DNA from: Latrodectus hesperus
Taxonomy: Eukaryota > Arthropoda > Arachnida > Araneae > Theridiidae
DNA length: 64,000 bases
NCBI GenBank assembly: GCA_037975125.1
Contig: CM075855.1
Coordinates: 109,076,118-109,140,117 of the forward strand
Reading direction: 5' to 3'
Shown: positions 1 through 14,797 of the stretch, piece after piece
Layout of the letters: each line of letters opens with the position of its first letter
Position numbering within the stretch: position 1 is the stretch's first letter
Notes under the pieces: model-generated
What the model saw: only the letters and a program-made list of their open reading frames with translations
Database searches by the model: none
Told to the model about the DNA's origin: nothing
Translations under genes and position numbers: made by a program

Positions 1-386
1 AATGCAATCTAGTGTATATTTTATATTTTTTCTATTCAAATTCCATGTCTGAAATTCCAATCAATGGACACTTATATCAAATTATACGACTAGTGTAATT
101 TTTTCTATCATCTGCTTGTAAGAACAAAAATAGCCAAGCAATAAAATGCATACTTCTGAAAATACTGTTTTGAAATATTATATGACATGTTTTTGAAATT
201 TTATATAAATAGATATTTACATAACCCAAAAGAATGAAACTTAACATTTTCTTGCTATGGTCATTCTTTTAAGTCAAAATTTAAAATTATTCAAAATCTG
301 AAGTACTGTCATGATTGCACTGCCAATATTCCAATGAATCTGAAGAATTATTAATATAAAATAATAATTTAATAAAGTGAAATAAT
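1..386. other. AT-rich flank, no gene seen
   Basis: I see no conserved coding stretch, RNA gene or repeat end here. It ends at the TTAA that flanks the piggyBac element. Confidence 0.6.
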
Positions 387-780
387 TTAACCTTTTCTGG
401 CGCACTACTCTTTAAAATTGAAATATTAATTTAAAAAATGTAGGCTGTCTATTTAGGACTTAAAGAGTACACAATGAAAATTTTGTAAATATTGCACTTA
501 CCATCTCAATTTTGTGGGTTTTCCATCACATGGAACACTGCGCTGCTGCAAAGGTCGTGTAAAGTGAGCATTGCAGTGAAGCATGTAAACCAGTAAATGC
601 TTTTGTATATGAATGAAAAAAGAATGCATTACACCTGTGTAGCAGATTTACTCAGGGTGCACCACAAGGTCTGCTACCCTACTACCCCCCCCCAAACAAA
701 AAAAAAAAAGAAAAAATACGATTTTTATGTTCTAGATGAGTTAAATCTTGATTATTTATGTTTTCATGTACAAAATATTT

Positions 781-920
781 ACAAATTGATCTACTTATTT
801 TCATGATATTTTTTAAAATACGTCTCACCCTTTTGGAAGAAGCATAGTCCACAAATTGATCTACTTATTTTCATGATATTTTTTAAAACACGTCTCACCC
901 TTTTGGAAGAAGCATAGTCC
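781..920. repeat. 70-bp tandem duplication inside the piggyBac element
   Basis: Positions 781-850 and 851-920 are the same 70 bases with one obvious difference (AAAATA versus AAAACA). The unit covers the last transposase codons and the start of the 3' untranslated region, so it arose inside the element. Confidence 0.9.
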
Positions 921-2549
921 AACATTACAGGTTTTGCAAGAAAAACTTGTCTTGTGAGGCTTCTCCTTTGTGCTGCAGTATGCGCATCTTCTCTGGTTAC
1001 TTTTCACAGGAATATGTTTGACAATACTGTAGCATATGTCACTACTAACTTTTCTTTTGAAACTTTGAGTTTCTTCAGGGCTCGAAGGAAATCGTCTCTT
1101 TGGGGCTGATACGTCTGAGCACAGAGGGAATATATTAAATTGAGGTGGAATTCTTTAGTTCATTTTATTTCACCTCCAGTCAGCATTTTATCTAATATAT
1201 AGCTGTTAACTACAGCTGTATCTAGAAAATGGTAGAATAAAGGATCCCACCATTTTCTACTCTCATAGAGCGGTATCAGCTGATCAAATTTGTCTACAAA
1301 GCCCAAATTTGCATTGTAGCTGCAAATTGTTTTGGGAGAATTTATTTTAACTCTTGTGCCGTCTTTCTCTTTCCAATCAATTTGAACTAAATTAACCGCA
1401 TCAAGCAGAGAAGATAAGATGGTGATGTATCATTTATCTTTCCATTTCAGACAAATTAGTCACTACTAACAGCCCAGTCAAATTGACCTCTCTTTAACTC
1501 CTGGTCGGTCGGGGACGAGAATTCTGTTGGGCAAATTTTTTCCGTTTAAATTGGCAGTTCCACATGCATATCGATTTTTAGACTCTAAAAATCGAACCAA
1601 TTCATATGTGGTAAAATAATTATCGATGTAAATTTTGTGGTTTTTACCATGCAGACATTGTCAATCGCTTGACAACATTCTCGCCTAGATTTTTTTTTGT
1701 GATTTTCTTCTTTCCTGAATAAATCTCAAATTAAGACGCAAAATCACTCTCATCATATCTCATCTATACTTTAAATCCACGTTTGGTTGGCTTCATCAGC
1801 AGATATTGCTTTATAGAGCTAAGACCCTTGAATTTTATCATCAATTCATCTATCGTTTGGTTTTCACTGGGATGCAGTGCTTGCAAAAAACTCTTTGGCA
1901 GATGATCTAGTAAGTGACAAACTTTATAGAGACGATCGAAATTTGCATCACCACTTCGTGGTTGCAGCACGTTATCATTCAAGTGCAAATGGCCGAGAAT
2001 CCACGAAAATCTTCGTTATGGCATGTGACAAGAAATGGAGGTATCATTTACAGCTTCCTCATTATCCCAGTAATATTTATATCTCAGCATCCTCTTTATA
2101 CCCATCAGCATATTTATCCCACTCCACTAGTGTGAGTGGAGAAAATGATTTTCCACTTTGCACGGCATAGAGGTTGGTCTGGAAAACAATCATTTTTATC
2201 AACTAGCAAGAAAAAAGCTCTAAAAAAATGGAATTTTTTCAGGCAAATCCCACATGTCTTGACTAGGCCCAATTATGGAGGTAAAATTCGGCAAGGTCTA
2301 CTGCACCGTCTGTTTAGATATCCAAGTAATGTTTTGGGGCTGCATAGAGAGGCCTGGTTGAGATAAATTATCTCCATTATCTTCACTTGTATCCACTACA
2401 TCATCGTTATGAGACTGAGACTGATCAAGAGGTATAGCAACATATTCCTCGAAATCATTATCACTATCCGCATGCTCCAATTCACTATCAGAAGGCAATT
2501 CTAGATGCATTTTTATTGCTTCAGAAAGACTAAGTCCTTTGCGTACCAT
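850..2549 (-). pseudogene. piggyBac transposase (PGBD/DDE_Tnp_1_7-like), degraded
   Basis: The start at 2549 reads MVRKGLSLSEAIKMHLE, followed by an acidic stretch, as in many piggyBac-type transposases. At 1764-1988 the segment NDNVLQPRSGDANFDRLYKV, then SENQTIDELMIKFKG and KPTKRGFKV, is the family signature around the catalytic core. Near 1170-1250 WWDPLFYHF and VVNSYILDKML match the third core block. Near 850-1060 a cysteine-rich tail with CAYC and CNVGLCFF remains. Many stops and frame changes separate these blocks, so no transposase can be made. Family identity is firm; the exact subfamily is unknown. Confidence 0.85.
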
Positions 2550-3337
2550 TTATTTGCAATAAACAAATTTAAAAAATTAAGTAGCAATTATAATTATATT
2601 TGCAAAGAAAAATAATAATAAACTATAAATAAATAAATTCAAAAAAATTCTATAAAATAAAATGAATAGCAGCGAAAAAGAAAACCAAGAACACAAGAAA
2701 TAATGCACCTCTAACTAGAGATGCTTCGAAGTAACTGATATAATCCTAGACCCAACTAGAAGCTTCCCAATTCTAAAGGCCGAAAAGGGCATGGAAATAT
2801 TTCCCAAACAAGTAATCCTTCCCTGTAAATTCCTTAGCATTAGTTCATTCCTCTCCAATAGAGAAAAAAACAGTAAATAAAAGTACAGCTGTTTCCCTCA
2901 TCATTGCGTTCAATGCTAATCTTGCACTGAATTGCGAAACAAAAAAGTACCATTGCAGCGCAGTGTTCCAGGGGATAGAACAACTTATTTTATCAGATGA
3001 GCCTACGTATACTATCTGCGCAAGAAATTTAAAGTAATATAGAATAAATAGTTCAAGGTACTGGCAACACAATAACACAGAAATTTCTTATCAAAAAATT
3101 ATATTTGTATGACAAAAAAAATTAGGAAATATTCCTTCAAAATAAAGGGTCTTAAATAATCTTCTACAATTGAAAATTCTTGAGTCTTATGTAGTTCTGC
3201 CATCTGTTATCAAAAAGGAAAGATTAAAGAACATATTTTAAGACAAATTTCATCCATTTATCTTTAAATGCAAAGAATCAGTAACAAATTAAAATTTGGT
3301 GTTCCAGCACCTGAAACACTGAACCGCAAAGGGTTAA

Positions 3338-6095
3338 CAAGTAAACTAGAATAAAATTTTAAATTATATAATTCAAAGTAACTGTTAATCTAAACTTTAA
3401 ATATTAGGCTTGAAACAAATACCTTAAATTTGGTATTCAAAAAATATAGCATCATTTTCTAAAAGCTAAAAAATTTTTATATAAAAAATATGTTTTTAGC
3501 ATTTTCTAAGTGCTAAAAACATATTTTGCAGTGATTCTGATAATTATTTGAACTCTACTAATCTAGAATTCAAATCATTTAAAAAATGTGAATTTGAGTA
3601 TTGACAATAATAGTTTCTTCCTTCAATTTAAACAAACCAATTTTTTCTTCAACTAATTGAAAAATATTTGTTTGAATAATTTTATCAAAAGTATTCACCT
3701 GTGCAAGATTAATAGAAGTTTATTCAAACTATACAGACAAAATTTATGTTGTGTTATAAAAATAAAAATTCAATAAAAATGTGAACAATTATAAAATATA
3801 TTAATTTTTGGCATGATAAAATTGTGATAATTTTATATTTAAAGGAAACATTATTAAAAAAATTGAGACATGTCTGAAAAATCGTCATCTTCATAAAAAA
3901 TCTGAAAAATTTTGAAACAATATACATTTTAAAAAGAAAATTTTAATTGAAAAGAAAAACAATAAAAAAATGTTAAAAAATTAATTCGATTGCATTTTAT
4001 ATTTTTCGCCACATCTTTATTAATATTTTTATTTATAGAAAATTCAAGAAATGTGATATTTTTGTAATATATATTGTATACATTCTAACTGTCTAAAAAA
4101 TTTCAAAATTTTTCCAATATGGACCCCTCTTAAAAACTTTCTTCATAGAGATTCCCCATCACATTTCTCTTAATAATATACAAGATAATTTTAATTCTAA
4201 TAATGATACATAAAATATTTAAAAATAACAATTTAACAAGAACATATATGAAAGACTAGAAGAGGAATATTAAGCTTGTTTTACTTATTTTATACAATTT
4301 TGTTAATTTTTGCCCAAATGATCCTTTTTAACCTGCTGTCAACACTCTGGGGGTTCATTTGGAACTTGTTGAGAATTATTCTTGGTGGTGATAAATGTAT
4401 AACTTAGGAATAACACAACAATATAACCAAAAAAATTTTCCATTAAGCTTTTACAATGTGACAAGTTGTCAAAAATATAGTTTTCTGCAGCCACATCTTG
4501 TATCTTTCCCAATTTCATAAGTAAAGTAAATCCATTTAACTATCCATTTTAAAATGTTTCAACTTGTGGAGCTAAAAAATTCTTCCAGCATATTAAGTAC
4601 ATTTTTTTAACCTCCAACAAGAACTCCAGTTAAGAAACTTTGTGCTAGATCAAATTTAAGATCGAGATTTAGGCCTCAAAATTCAAATGCATTTTGCAAT
4701 TATAAAAATATGATAGACTTTGTCAGAGCCTTTTAAAAAAAAATTCACATGTATTTTGTTCAAAAACATTAATAAATTTGAACTGCGCTCAGAAGTTTAA
4801 AGTAACATGCAAATTCATTTTAAAAACTAGTGGAATACTGAAAGCGTAATGTTGAATTTTGCACACACAAAATTCAATCGCAAAAAGCAAAATTTTTATT
4901 TCAATTAAAATTATCTATTTTTATAAATTATTTTTCCTTCACAAATATTACAAATTAAAGAAACATTTTTGTTGAAATTGATATATTTACATATATTCTT
5001 CACTTCTTCCAACACCAATCTTTTAAAACATGGTATAAATTACATGAAAAAAAATACTTATTAACTTGAAAATAAAAAATCATTAATTCCAAAATTAATT
5101 ATTTTGAAATCTTCAATTTTTATTTCTAATTTAAAATGATTTTGTATAGCATAGTTAAGAAACTCTAGCATAAAAATTAGAAGAATAAACTTACAAATAA
5201 AAAATAATTATCATATTTCAAACAATACTTAAGTTCACATTTCAGATTCAATAATATTAGCCTAATTAATGGACCTAGCTATAAATGAAGCTAATGTATT
5301 AATATTTGTCATGAAATATAATCAAAATACAAATTATTAAAAATAGAGAAAAGATTTCCGAATTTTAAAATTCTGAAGAAGGAATAATTGTCAGTATCAC
5401 TCTCTCCAAACAAAATAGAAAAATATTTAATCAGTTTAAATTCCTTAGTGAGAATTCTGCAATGAGCATACTTTCATATTTTTAATCACCCAAGTAAAAA
5501 TAGCTGAAAAAATAAATTAAAATTTCTTTGGAAGTGCAGTGACATTCACATAAAATAATTTAAAAACATATTTAAACAAAAGGTAAGAAATGGCACAAAT
5601 TTCATTAAATTATGGAAAAGAAGACACAGAATTAATTAAAAGATTACAGAATAAACGGTAAAGCTTGCACTTTGAATTTGATACAATTTTCCCCAGATCA
5701 CGTCACTAACATGAAAATCTAGATTATATACATCATGAAAAATATATGTAGATTTAGAGTTCAAATACATTTACATAATTTTATGCATATAAGGTACATT
5801 CTGATTGATCATATCTGCATTATTTTATTCCAAATACATTCAAAGTTATCAATCATATAGTCCATTTAGGAAAAAATATTGACTTTTGACTAAACTAAGA
5901 CTTTAAAAACTTGATAATCTAAAGGTCGTCGTTTTTGTTTCAAAAATCAATTTAATTATGATGATTTTTCCACTTTTAAAATTTTTTTAAATTAAAATAT
6001 TTGCAAAATAAATGTTTGAAAACTGAAGTATGTACATTAAAATATTAGAAGTGTTAACAAGTAAAAAATTAATAAATGTTAAGGATTGTAACAAC
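3338..6095. other. AT-rich DNA downstream of the crotonase gene, no gene seen
   Basis: No long open frame, splice-bounded exon or recognisable transposon was found. The only structure I noticed is the palindrome at 3485-3527. Confidence 0.5.
3485..3527. repeat. Palindrome, 17-bp arms, 9-nt loop
   Basis: Arm 3485-3501 (AAAATATGTTTTTAGCA) is perfectly complementary to 3511-3527. Origin unknown. Confidence 0.8.
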
Positions 6096-6101
6096 TTTAT
6101 T
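6096..6101 (-). promoter_or_regulatory. Possible poly(A) signal of the crotonase gene
   Basis: On the minus strand this reads AATAAA, about 150 bases after the stop codon. It is the first canonical hexamer I found downstream, but AATAAA is common by chance in such AT-rich DNA. Confidence 0.35.
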
Positions 6102-6249
6102 ATTTAAAACATGAAATGATCACATAATGAATGCAAAAATAATTTAACATAAACTTAAATCATGGACATACAATAATTTTGAACAAATAATTTTCTCTAA
6201 AGTTAAAATATACTGAACCATTATTCAATGTGATACAAAATATTTATCT

Positions 6250-6323
6250 TTATCTTTTTATTGGCATATCATCTAAGTGAAAACTTCCATGTCTACCAAC
6301 ACCTTGCACAAATTTTTTTGCTC
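6250..6323 (-). CDS. Crotonase gene exon 7 (stop codon)
   Basis: Acceptor ATCTGCAG. It encodes GAKKFVQGVGRHGSF and FHLDDMPIKR and then TAA at 6252-6250. The phase matches exon 6 and the FxxGxGRHGxF tail is typical of this subgroup. Confidence 0.85.
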
Positions 6324-9300
6324 CTGCAGATAAAAATAAAAATTAGAAAATCAATAATAAGAGTAGAAATCAAAATTTTGCATTGATTACCTATACAGAA
6401 TACAAAATGGAATATTTTTTTTAAATTATAAATAAAAGAAACAATAAAAGAATTCAAGAAAGGCACTGTTTCTCATATTCCAATACGAATTATGTACACG
6501 TTCTTTTTTTATATAAATGCACTAGTTTTACATTTTAATATACTGCAAGAATTTTGATGTTATTAAAAAAGGTTTACATATGAATTATGAAATATGTAAA
6601 CCTTTTCTAATAACATCAAAAAAGGTTATTAAAAAAAGTAAATTAAAAAAAAATGCATTCGCATAATTTAATTTTCATAAAAAAAAACTCAAAGGTATAT
6701 TTTTATGTTTTTCTTTATTCTATGTCCCCCAAATATCAGTTATGAATATAGAGTTTCACATTAAAACAGATTAATATTAATGAAGGAACTTTTACAGATT
6801 CTTGATTTGGATGATGATTTCAGATCATTAAAATCATAAGCCATTTACAAACTATCAGCTTATTAAAATTTATACAATTAAATCAATGACGAATTTGCTG
6901 TCTGCCTTCAAATCACATTCTTTGAGTAACAGCAAACAAGGTAAAGTTCACCTCTGAATGTCTGAGGGTTGTCGGCAATGAGAAAAAATATATTCAGGAT
7001 TTTTACCAATAACAAAGAAGTACTTTTTAATTAAAATTTTTTCCATTTGTAAAAATTATCAAAATCATGAAAATTATCTATTGTTTTAAATAACTAGTTT
7101 TCAAATTTTTAAATCTTTAGCGATATTGCTTCCAAAATTGAACACGTTGAAAATAGAACAGAAGTAAAAGCAAAATGGAAAAGACAAAACAAAACATCCA
7201 CATTATGGTTAGTTTAAATCAACAAGGGTGATTTAAATTTGTAATCTTAGATATTTTTTATTATTTAAGAAAATAGCAATAATTATATAATTATTCAATT
7301 CAACATAAAAAAAACTTAAGTTAGTATTCAAATCATATATAATTTTTGAAATATTATAAATAAAACAAGCAAGAAACTTAAAATAAAATGATAATTTTAA
7401 TTCAACATAAATAAATAAGTAATTACATTTAGAGAAAAGAATCTTTTACTATTCTTGTTATCAACATCAGGTGAGTAATGTCACCATATATGGGTGAAAA
7501 ATTAAAAATATTTATAGTTGGGGACACAGAGAGATATTAAAGTTTATAATTATTATTTAAATTTACTATAAAAAAACATTAAACAGCTTAATATAAAATG
7601 GCAGCAACTGTATAGTTTGCACATAAACTTTGTACTTTTGTTACACAATATCCTATTGAGTATAACCTATCATGAAATAATCAAGAAACAACAATGAAAC
7701 CTATTTTAAATGTTCCATACAACTTATATTTGAACACAGACACATTGGATTAAAATGATAAACATTATTCTTTATGTCACACTGACAGCTTGAAATACTT
7801 TTACAACAGTTAAAGTATCTTAAAATTTCTTGAAATAAATTTTAGTAGAGTTAAAGCATCTTAAAATTTCAAAATTTAACTTTGAAGAAATGTTAAAAGT
7901 ATAATTTTAACAAATCTTAGAAAACCAATTTATTAAAAGAATGTTTTAAATCTGTTTCCAAATACCAAATGTCAAAATGCAGGCGATTGATTTTTATTTT
8001 GTTATAAATGCTCATTCTTTAGTAATATTTAAAATGTATGACTTCAATGAATAATAATTAAAAATAGTTATTTAATGTATTGAAATAGTAAATTTTTATT
8101 AAATAATGGAAAAGTTAATTCAACTTTTGAAGTATTTTTATTCAAGCATTAATTACACACATTTTCCTGATTAAATTACAATTATGTTTAGAAAATATAT
8201 AATAGTTTAGCAATTTTTTATAAGAAAGTTCAATGGTTCCAATTTAAAGACAACTTAAAAAAGCACAAAATTATTTTTAACCATTATGAGTAACAAATTC
8301 AATTCTCCTGAATCTGAAACATCAACAGAATAACATTTAACAATTTAATATTGAAAAGCTTTATCAACATAGTGATTTTTGCATGTATTTAGATTAAACT
8401 TATTACTTTCTAATTATTAGAGCATCAACTGGATTAGAATGATCTAATATATTTAAATGTTACAATTATTTAAATAATATGAATGTTTAATAAATGAAGC
8501 CCTCCATGGAAAAAAGAAATTTGTATAAAATGTTTTGACTTTTATCATTAGATCTAACATTTTTTTATTATTTTAACAAGGTAGTAGTTTGTAACAGATG
8601 TGAATGTATTATTTGTAGGTATTTTCTGTTAGAATTGTTCTCTATTTTGATTTAATTATAAAAATACAATTTTGTGCATTAATTATTATCAAAAAAGGAA
8701 GAAAAAAGTTGACTTAGCAAGCAGAGATTAAATCTAAATCGCAACTTTCGTTATTTGAGCAGAATCCTCAACAAGCCAAATAAATTTGTTCACTATTTAA
8801 AACACATCACTTAACATTTAAAAAATAAATACATTAAACATAAATGTTCTCTATTTTGATTATAAATAAATATTGCACTACAATAACCACTCATTAGATT
8901 AATCAGTTTGACAGGAAAATGCAGTAGGCAAGAAACAAATATGTATCATGAAACAATTAAAAAATAACATTGACTACACTCTTTATGTTTCAATAAAATG
9001 AATGCAATTCACAGTGCAAGTGGTTGTATGCCAACAAAAAACTAATTCTTAAAAACATAATTAAAGGACAATAAAATGCTCAACTGAAGATATTGAAATT
9101 ACATTGATAAATGTAAAATATTTCTGTAAAGTCCAACATCAATTCTTCAATATTTATGTCAACTTTTACAATATGCATGACTAATATTTTAACAAAATCT
9201 TAAAAATTCAGATTTTAAAAAATAGCAATAAAACATTTATAAAATAATTGATTTACTTGGACCATAATCTTTCTTTACTTCAGAAATAAAAGGTAATGAG

Positions 9301-12300
9301 CCTTTATTTTGATAAAAGATTACTTTCTTTAGGGAACCAAAACTTCCTATTCAGCTGATAATGAATTTCAGATTTTAAATAAATAATTTTTATTGAAAAT
9401 AAATAAAAAATTTTAATTTAAGTAATTTTTATTGGAAACTTCTCCATAAGTAAGTAATTTTTAAAATTTTAAATAGTAATTTTTATTGTAAATAATTTTA
9501 TTTAAAATTTCTACAAAAAATTACCTTCGATACTTTCTTCTTGTAGAACTTTAAGACTATTTTTATATTCGAAATCTAAAGCCTCTTCCAAAGATTGCGC
9601 ATTATAAGTGGCATTATATGCTGACCATCTATCTGCTCTCAAGCACTCCTGGGGAAATTTACAGAGACTAGTAGCTAAATTGATAGCATTTCCTATAGCT
9701 GGAAGAAAACATTAAATTTTCATTAAATAATTTATCTGTATCAAAAATTTTGTAAAATGGATCATTTAATAAGTTTGAGTCAAGATGTTGTGATTGGATA
9801 AATGGTAAAATACTCCATTAAAGTTTGTAATAAATTTTTAAAAAAAATTAATTGATTTGTTAATCTCTCAATGGTTATTTTTTGGACAATTAGACCAGGA
9901 TCTACAACTCAAAACATTCAGGATCATTGCAAATATGCAAGCTCCAAGCTGGAATCAAACCCAAGAATTATTGAAATAAAAGCAAGTTATTCTAATTGAT
10001 ATTTCAATTTTTAATCAAAAGAAAATTTTGAAATTAGTATTTTAATATTTTTTTTAAAATAGCATTAAAAAGAATGTAATTAAAAACTAACAACACATTA
10101 AAAAAAGCAGGATTTTTATTCCTTGAAATTAAGATTTTCTTTCTTTGTAAAGTAAAAATAGGTAAATTTAAACATGCAATAACAGAATTTGTTAAGTATA
10201 TTCAAAAACAAAGTGTTTTCATTTGCAAAGTAAAAATTCACAAATCATTCTTTAAAAATTTAGAAAAGGGAACATACATAGAGAAAAATTTTTTTTCAGA
10301 AACGGAATTTTGTATTTTCACTTAAAAATTAAAATAAAACTTTATCTAAATATATTTTAATACAATGATTTTAAATTTATAATAAAAGTATAAATCATAC
10401 ATTTATTAAATTGGTAAATCTACATAATTACATTAAATGAGGTGCATTCAACTATCATAAGAACTTATTTCACAATAACTATAATCAAAATAAATTTCAT
10501 ACAAATTAATTAATTTTTCAAATAATGGCAAAAAATATTTACCGAAATTGTTAACAACTAAATTTTAAAAAGCAACAAGATTTTATTTTTTATGCACAAA
10601 ACATATTAGATATTCATGAGAAATGGCACAGAACTTTTTATATTAAATTACTTATATAGCTTTCTCGAAAGACAAAATAAAAAAAATGTATTCCTTTCTC
10701 ATCAAGCAACAGAAAGAAATATGCATCACTGAATCAAAAGCCTGAATGATTGATTAACATAGAATGACAAAAAAACTTATATCACAATTTTACATTGAAA
10801 GGTATTAAGTCCAAAGATACACACAAAAAAATTAGCTTTCTACTACTTGCAACAAATCACCTTATGAACAATGCATGCATATAAAGTCATCATTTAGAAT
10901 TTCTAGAATGAAGAAAGGTTTTTAGAAAAATTGTACATTCATCAAACAAATTATGTTTTTAATATTTATCTCAAAATTACTAATAAAAATGATTAATGAT
11001 TTGTTATTACTATTAAAATGAAAAATGATTTGTTATTACTGTGTTTTTCGAATAAGAAATGGTTTCAAATATTTTTATTTTAAAAAAACACTTTATTAAA
11101 AAAACCTGTGAAATATTGTTTTATACTCACTAAGATCTATATACATACTTAAAGCTTATATATTGCTTTTAGCAAAGTTTTACAAAATAAAAACAATTTT
11201 ACAAATTTCCTTTACAAAAAGTCTTCACAAATTTCTAAAAAAATTTACAATATACAAAAATATTCTAACATTCATTCATAATGTTAACACTAAAGAATAT
11301 ACAATAATTTTCTTGTGTTATTATACTTTTACCTCATTTCTATAAAAAGAGTTTGATCCAAAAAATTTTTGTTTGCACACAAATATGCATTTTTGATGTA
11401 TAAAAATACAAAAAAGCATTTTTGTTTGAAATAATAAATAGTTGAAAAATATTAATTCAAAATTTAATATTTCCTTTAGTAAAAATGAACAACTAGCTTT
11501 CAAATTAAATATTCGATTTGAACTAATTCCCTTCTTTAGTTACCATCAAATCAAAGAAGAAAACTAAAACGATTTTACAGAGAAAATGATGAAACTATAA
11601 TCATAATAACTATAATATTGGCAAATATTATCGAGTAATATTTAACAATATAACATAGTTCAGAGGAAATTTAATAAAATATTATTTACTTTTCTGAATA
11701 TAATTAAAAAATGAAATTTAATGTACATAATAATCATAAAATGAAAAGTATATAGCAGAAACAGAACAGGATTCAAAAAAATGTTTTTCCCTTGTTTTAT
11801 ACACCAACAGAACAAAGCACTTGCCAAAAAAATAACACATTTAATACTTCCAAACTAGAATCAACTATGCAGTAATAACACTTAAGCAAAAATGGGAATT
11901 ATATTTTATAAATGATTTCTTTTGAACAATAATGTAAAATTAAGTAAAGCATACAACAAAAAGATAAACACTATCAGCAAACAGGAAAAGTATTTTATAT
12001 AATTTCTATAACAATTCTAAATTCATCCTGCAATTCTTTTGCACATTCTTTTCAAAGTTCCCTTTGAAAAGGTTCATTCTTTTCAAAAACTTCAAAGTTC
12101 ATTCTTTTCAAAAAGAGATTCACTTTAACAAGTAAATTGCTATTATGTTATATAACATTAAATAAATACATATATATTAACACACCTAACTTTTAAATTA
12201 TTGATTACATTAGTTTTCCTTTGGGGAAAATATTTATCAGTGTTTTCTTTGAAAATTATTTTAAATATTTCTGTCACTAATACCAAGCAATAACAATCCC

Positions 12301-14797
12301 ACAGAATAATTTAAGTGTGTGTTCAAACAAAAATACTGTTACAAGAATTTATTGTTAAAGCTATCTTGATGTAAAAATAAAAATATATTAAAATGATTTC
12401 TACATTTGCTAAATATTAGTGGTAATTAGTGAAGCTAAAGGGAGAATTGATTTGCTTATAAGATCTGAAAAAAATACATCTCCTACTCTAAAACAAGATG
12501 AATTATCTTTTGGGAAGATTTCAAAAATAAACTTTTAAATTTATTCATTTTTAGGTATTAATGATTATTCTAAAAAAGAAAATTTTAATTTTAATTGAGT
12601 TCCAAGATTTAAATAAATAAAAACATAAAAAATCAGAATTCACTAAGATATATAAATTAACTATGTAATAAAAAAGATAAAATGCCTTTAAAACATTACA
12701 ATCAGTTGATTCTCTTATTCTACAAAAATATTTTTCAAAGAAAAGCTAAACTGGTAATAATTCAGAGTTTATGGTAGATTCTAAGCAACTTCAAACAGTT
12801 ATGCTTCAGATCGGAGTTGAACCTATGTACAGGTGAATTGAGATTACAATACTTATAATTCAACTAACAAAACAAAAGCTTTTATTAGTTTAACTTAAAA
12901 ACGTTTATTATTTACACTAATGATCTTTTAATTCAGAAAATTAATTTCCAAATGAAAACCAAATTTACAGTAACAAATTCAGGATGAAACAAATTACTTT
13001 TGATATCATGTAAGAAAAATTATTATTCAAGTGTGAATTGTTTTGTTTCAAATATTTGCAGATTTTGCATAAGATGTTGCTTAATAAAAAATGGGAAAAA
13101 ACAAGATAACAGCTGTTAAATAGAAAAGTAAGACATCTGTGAAAATAAGGACTACTGAAAGTATTGCAATTTTTAAGTTATGAGTGGAGCAAAACATAAA
13201 TAATATTGTAATTTGGATAGCAAAATTTTCAAAAATAAATATCAAGCAATAACTTTTTAATGAAAATTAAATTCTAAGCATAAATTCTACATATTAAATA
13301 TTTCTTAGTAAAAAAACATTTTTCAAATAGATCATTAACAGTTATCAGAGAAGACAAAAAAATACTTAAAAATAATAGTAAACTCTAAGCAACTTGAAAC
13401 CAAACTCATTTTCCATTAGAAATATGCTGTTTTCTCTTTTCTTTCTGTGCCCCCTTTTTTTTCTCTTCTAGACTTTAAAGTAAAATAAGCCAAAGACATA
13501 CCATGATTTTTAAATATTTTAAATGATCATATACAAGGGCTACTCTGAAATTTTTGAGATATGCGCAGACGAGAATTTACAAAATAAAAAATAACGGTTT
13601 AATTGTAAAGTACAAAGTATTTTAACAGAGAAGATGATTTTTTTACTGACTTACTTCAACTTGTTTAGCGGGGAATAAATTTTAAGCAGAAGAGAAAATG
13701 GAGTTGATGTGAGAACATTTTCGCGAAATCATTTTCTACGATTTCAAAGCAGGATTAATTCAAGAATACGTTCAACGGTTGCAATTAGCATTTGGTGATG
13801 AATCTCCAGCTCGTGCTACTGTATTCAGATGGTTTAGAGAATTTAGAAGAGGTCGCAATTTTCTTCAAGATGAAGAACACACAGGAAGGCCGCCGTCGGT
13901 AGCAATCCCGGATAATGTGTCTGCCATATGAAAAATATTAATGGATGATAATCGTTGTACCTATCAAATGATACAGAAGGAACTTAACATTGGATCCACA
14001 GCCATATACAAAATCATTCATGAAGAATTACATATGAAAAAAGTAGTTTGCCATTGGGTTCCCCAAAATCAAACTGAAGCATCAAAAAGAGGAGCGTGTC
14101 AGAATCCGTAAAGAAACCCTTAATATGCTGAATGATGGAGGGCCACCACATCATTTCTAAAATTGTAACAGGTGATGAAAGGTACATACTGTTTTTTGAC
14201 GTTCCAACACGTCAAGAAAGCAAAGTATGGGTCTTTGAAGATGATCCCACGCCGACAATGGTGAAAAAACAACGCGCACTGAAAAAAGTGATGTATGCCA
14301 TTTTCTTCAGAAGTACGGGATTGGTCAAAGCCATCAAGTTGGAAGGACAGAAGACAGTAACAGCAAACTGGTATACCACACAATGTCTTTCAGAAATTCT
14401 ACAAGAACTGAATGTTAGGGGACTATTGCTTCACCAGTACAATGCATCTTCACATACAGCCGGATTAACAGTTGAGTTTCTTAAACAAAAACAAATTAAA
14501 GTGATCGAACATCCGCCGTATTCACCTGATCTAGCTATGAGCGACTTTTGGTTATTCTATAATCTAAATAAGAGCTTATGTGGACGTCGTTTTCATTCAG
14601 AAAAAGAGATTGATGTGGCAATAAATAGCATTTTTTCATCTATTCGAAGAAATGAATGGCTTGAAGCATTTAATCTGTGGAAAATTCGTCTACAAAAGTG
14701 CATTGATGCTGGAGGAGACTACTTTGAACACACCTAAAATTTTGTAAGTATAACTTTAAAAACCTAGTTGTATCTCAAAAATTTCAGAGTGACCCTC

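Larger units (their letters stand above)
391..3333 (-). mobile_element. piggyBac-like DNA transposon, inactive
   Basis: The element is bounded by TTAA on both sides (387-390 and 3334-3337), the target duplicated by piggyBac elements. The inner ends read CCTTTTCTGGCG on the left and, on the opposite strand, CCCTTTGCGGTTC on the right, an imperfect terminal inverted repeat of the usual CCCTTTG type. The interior carries the remains of one transposase gene on the minus strand, with the N terminus near 2549 and the C terminus near 850. About 2.9 kb is a normal length for a complete piggyBac, so it decayed by point mutation and small indels and not by large deletion. It lies about 2.9 kb downstream of the crotonase gene stop. 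Confidence 0.85.
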
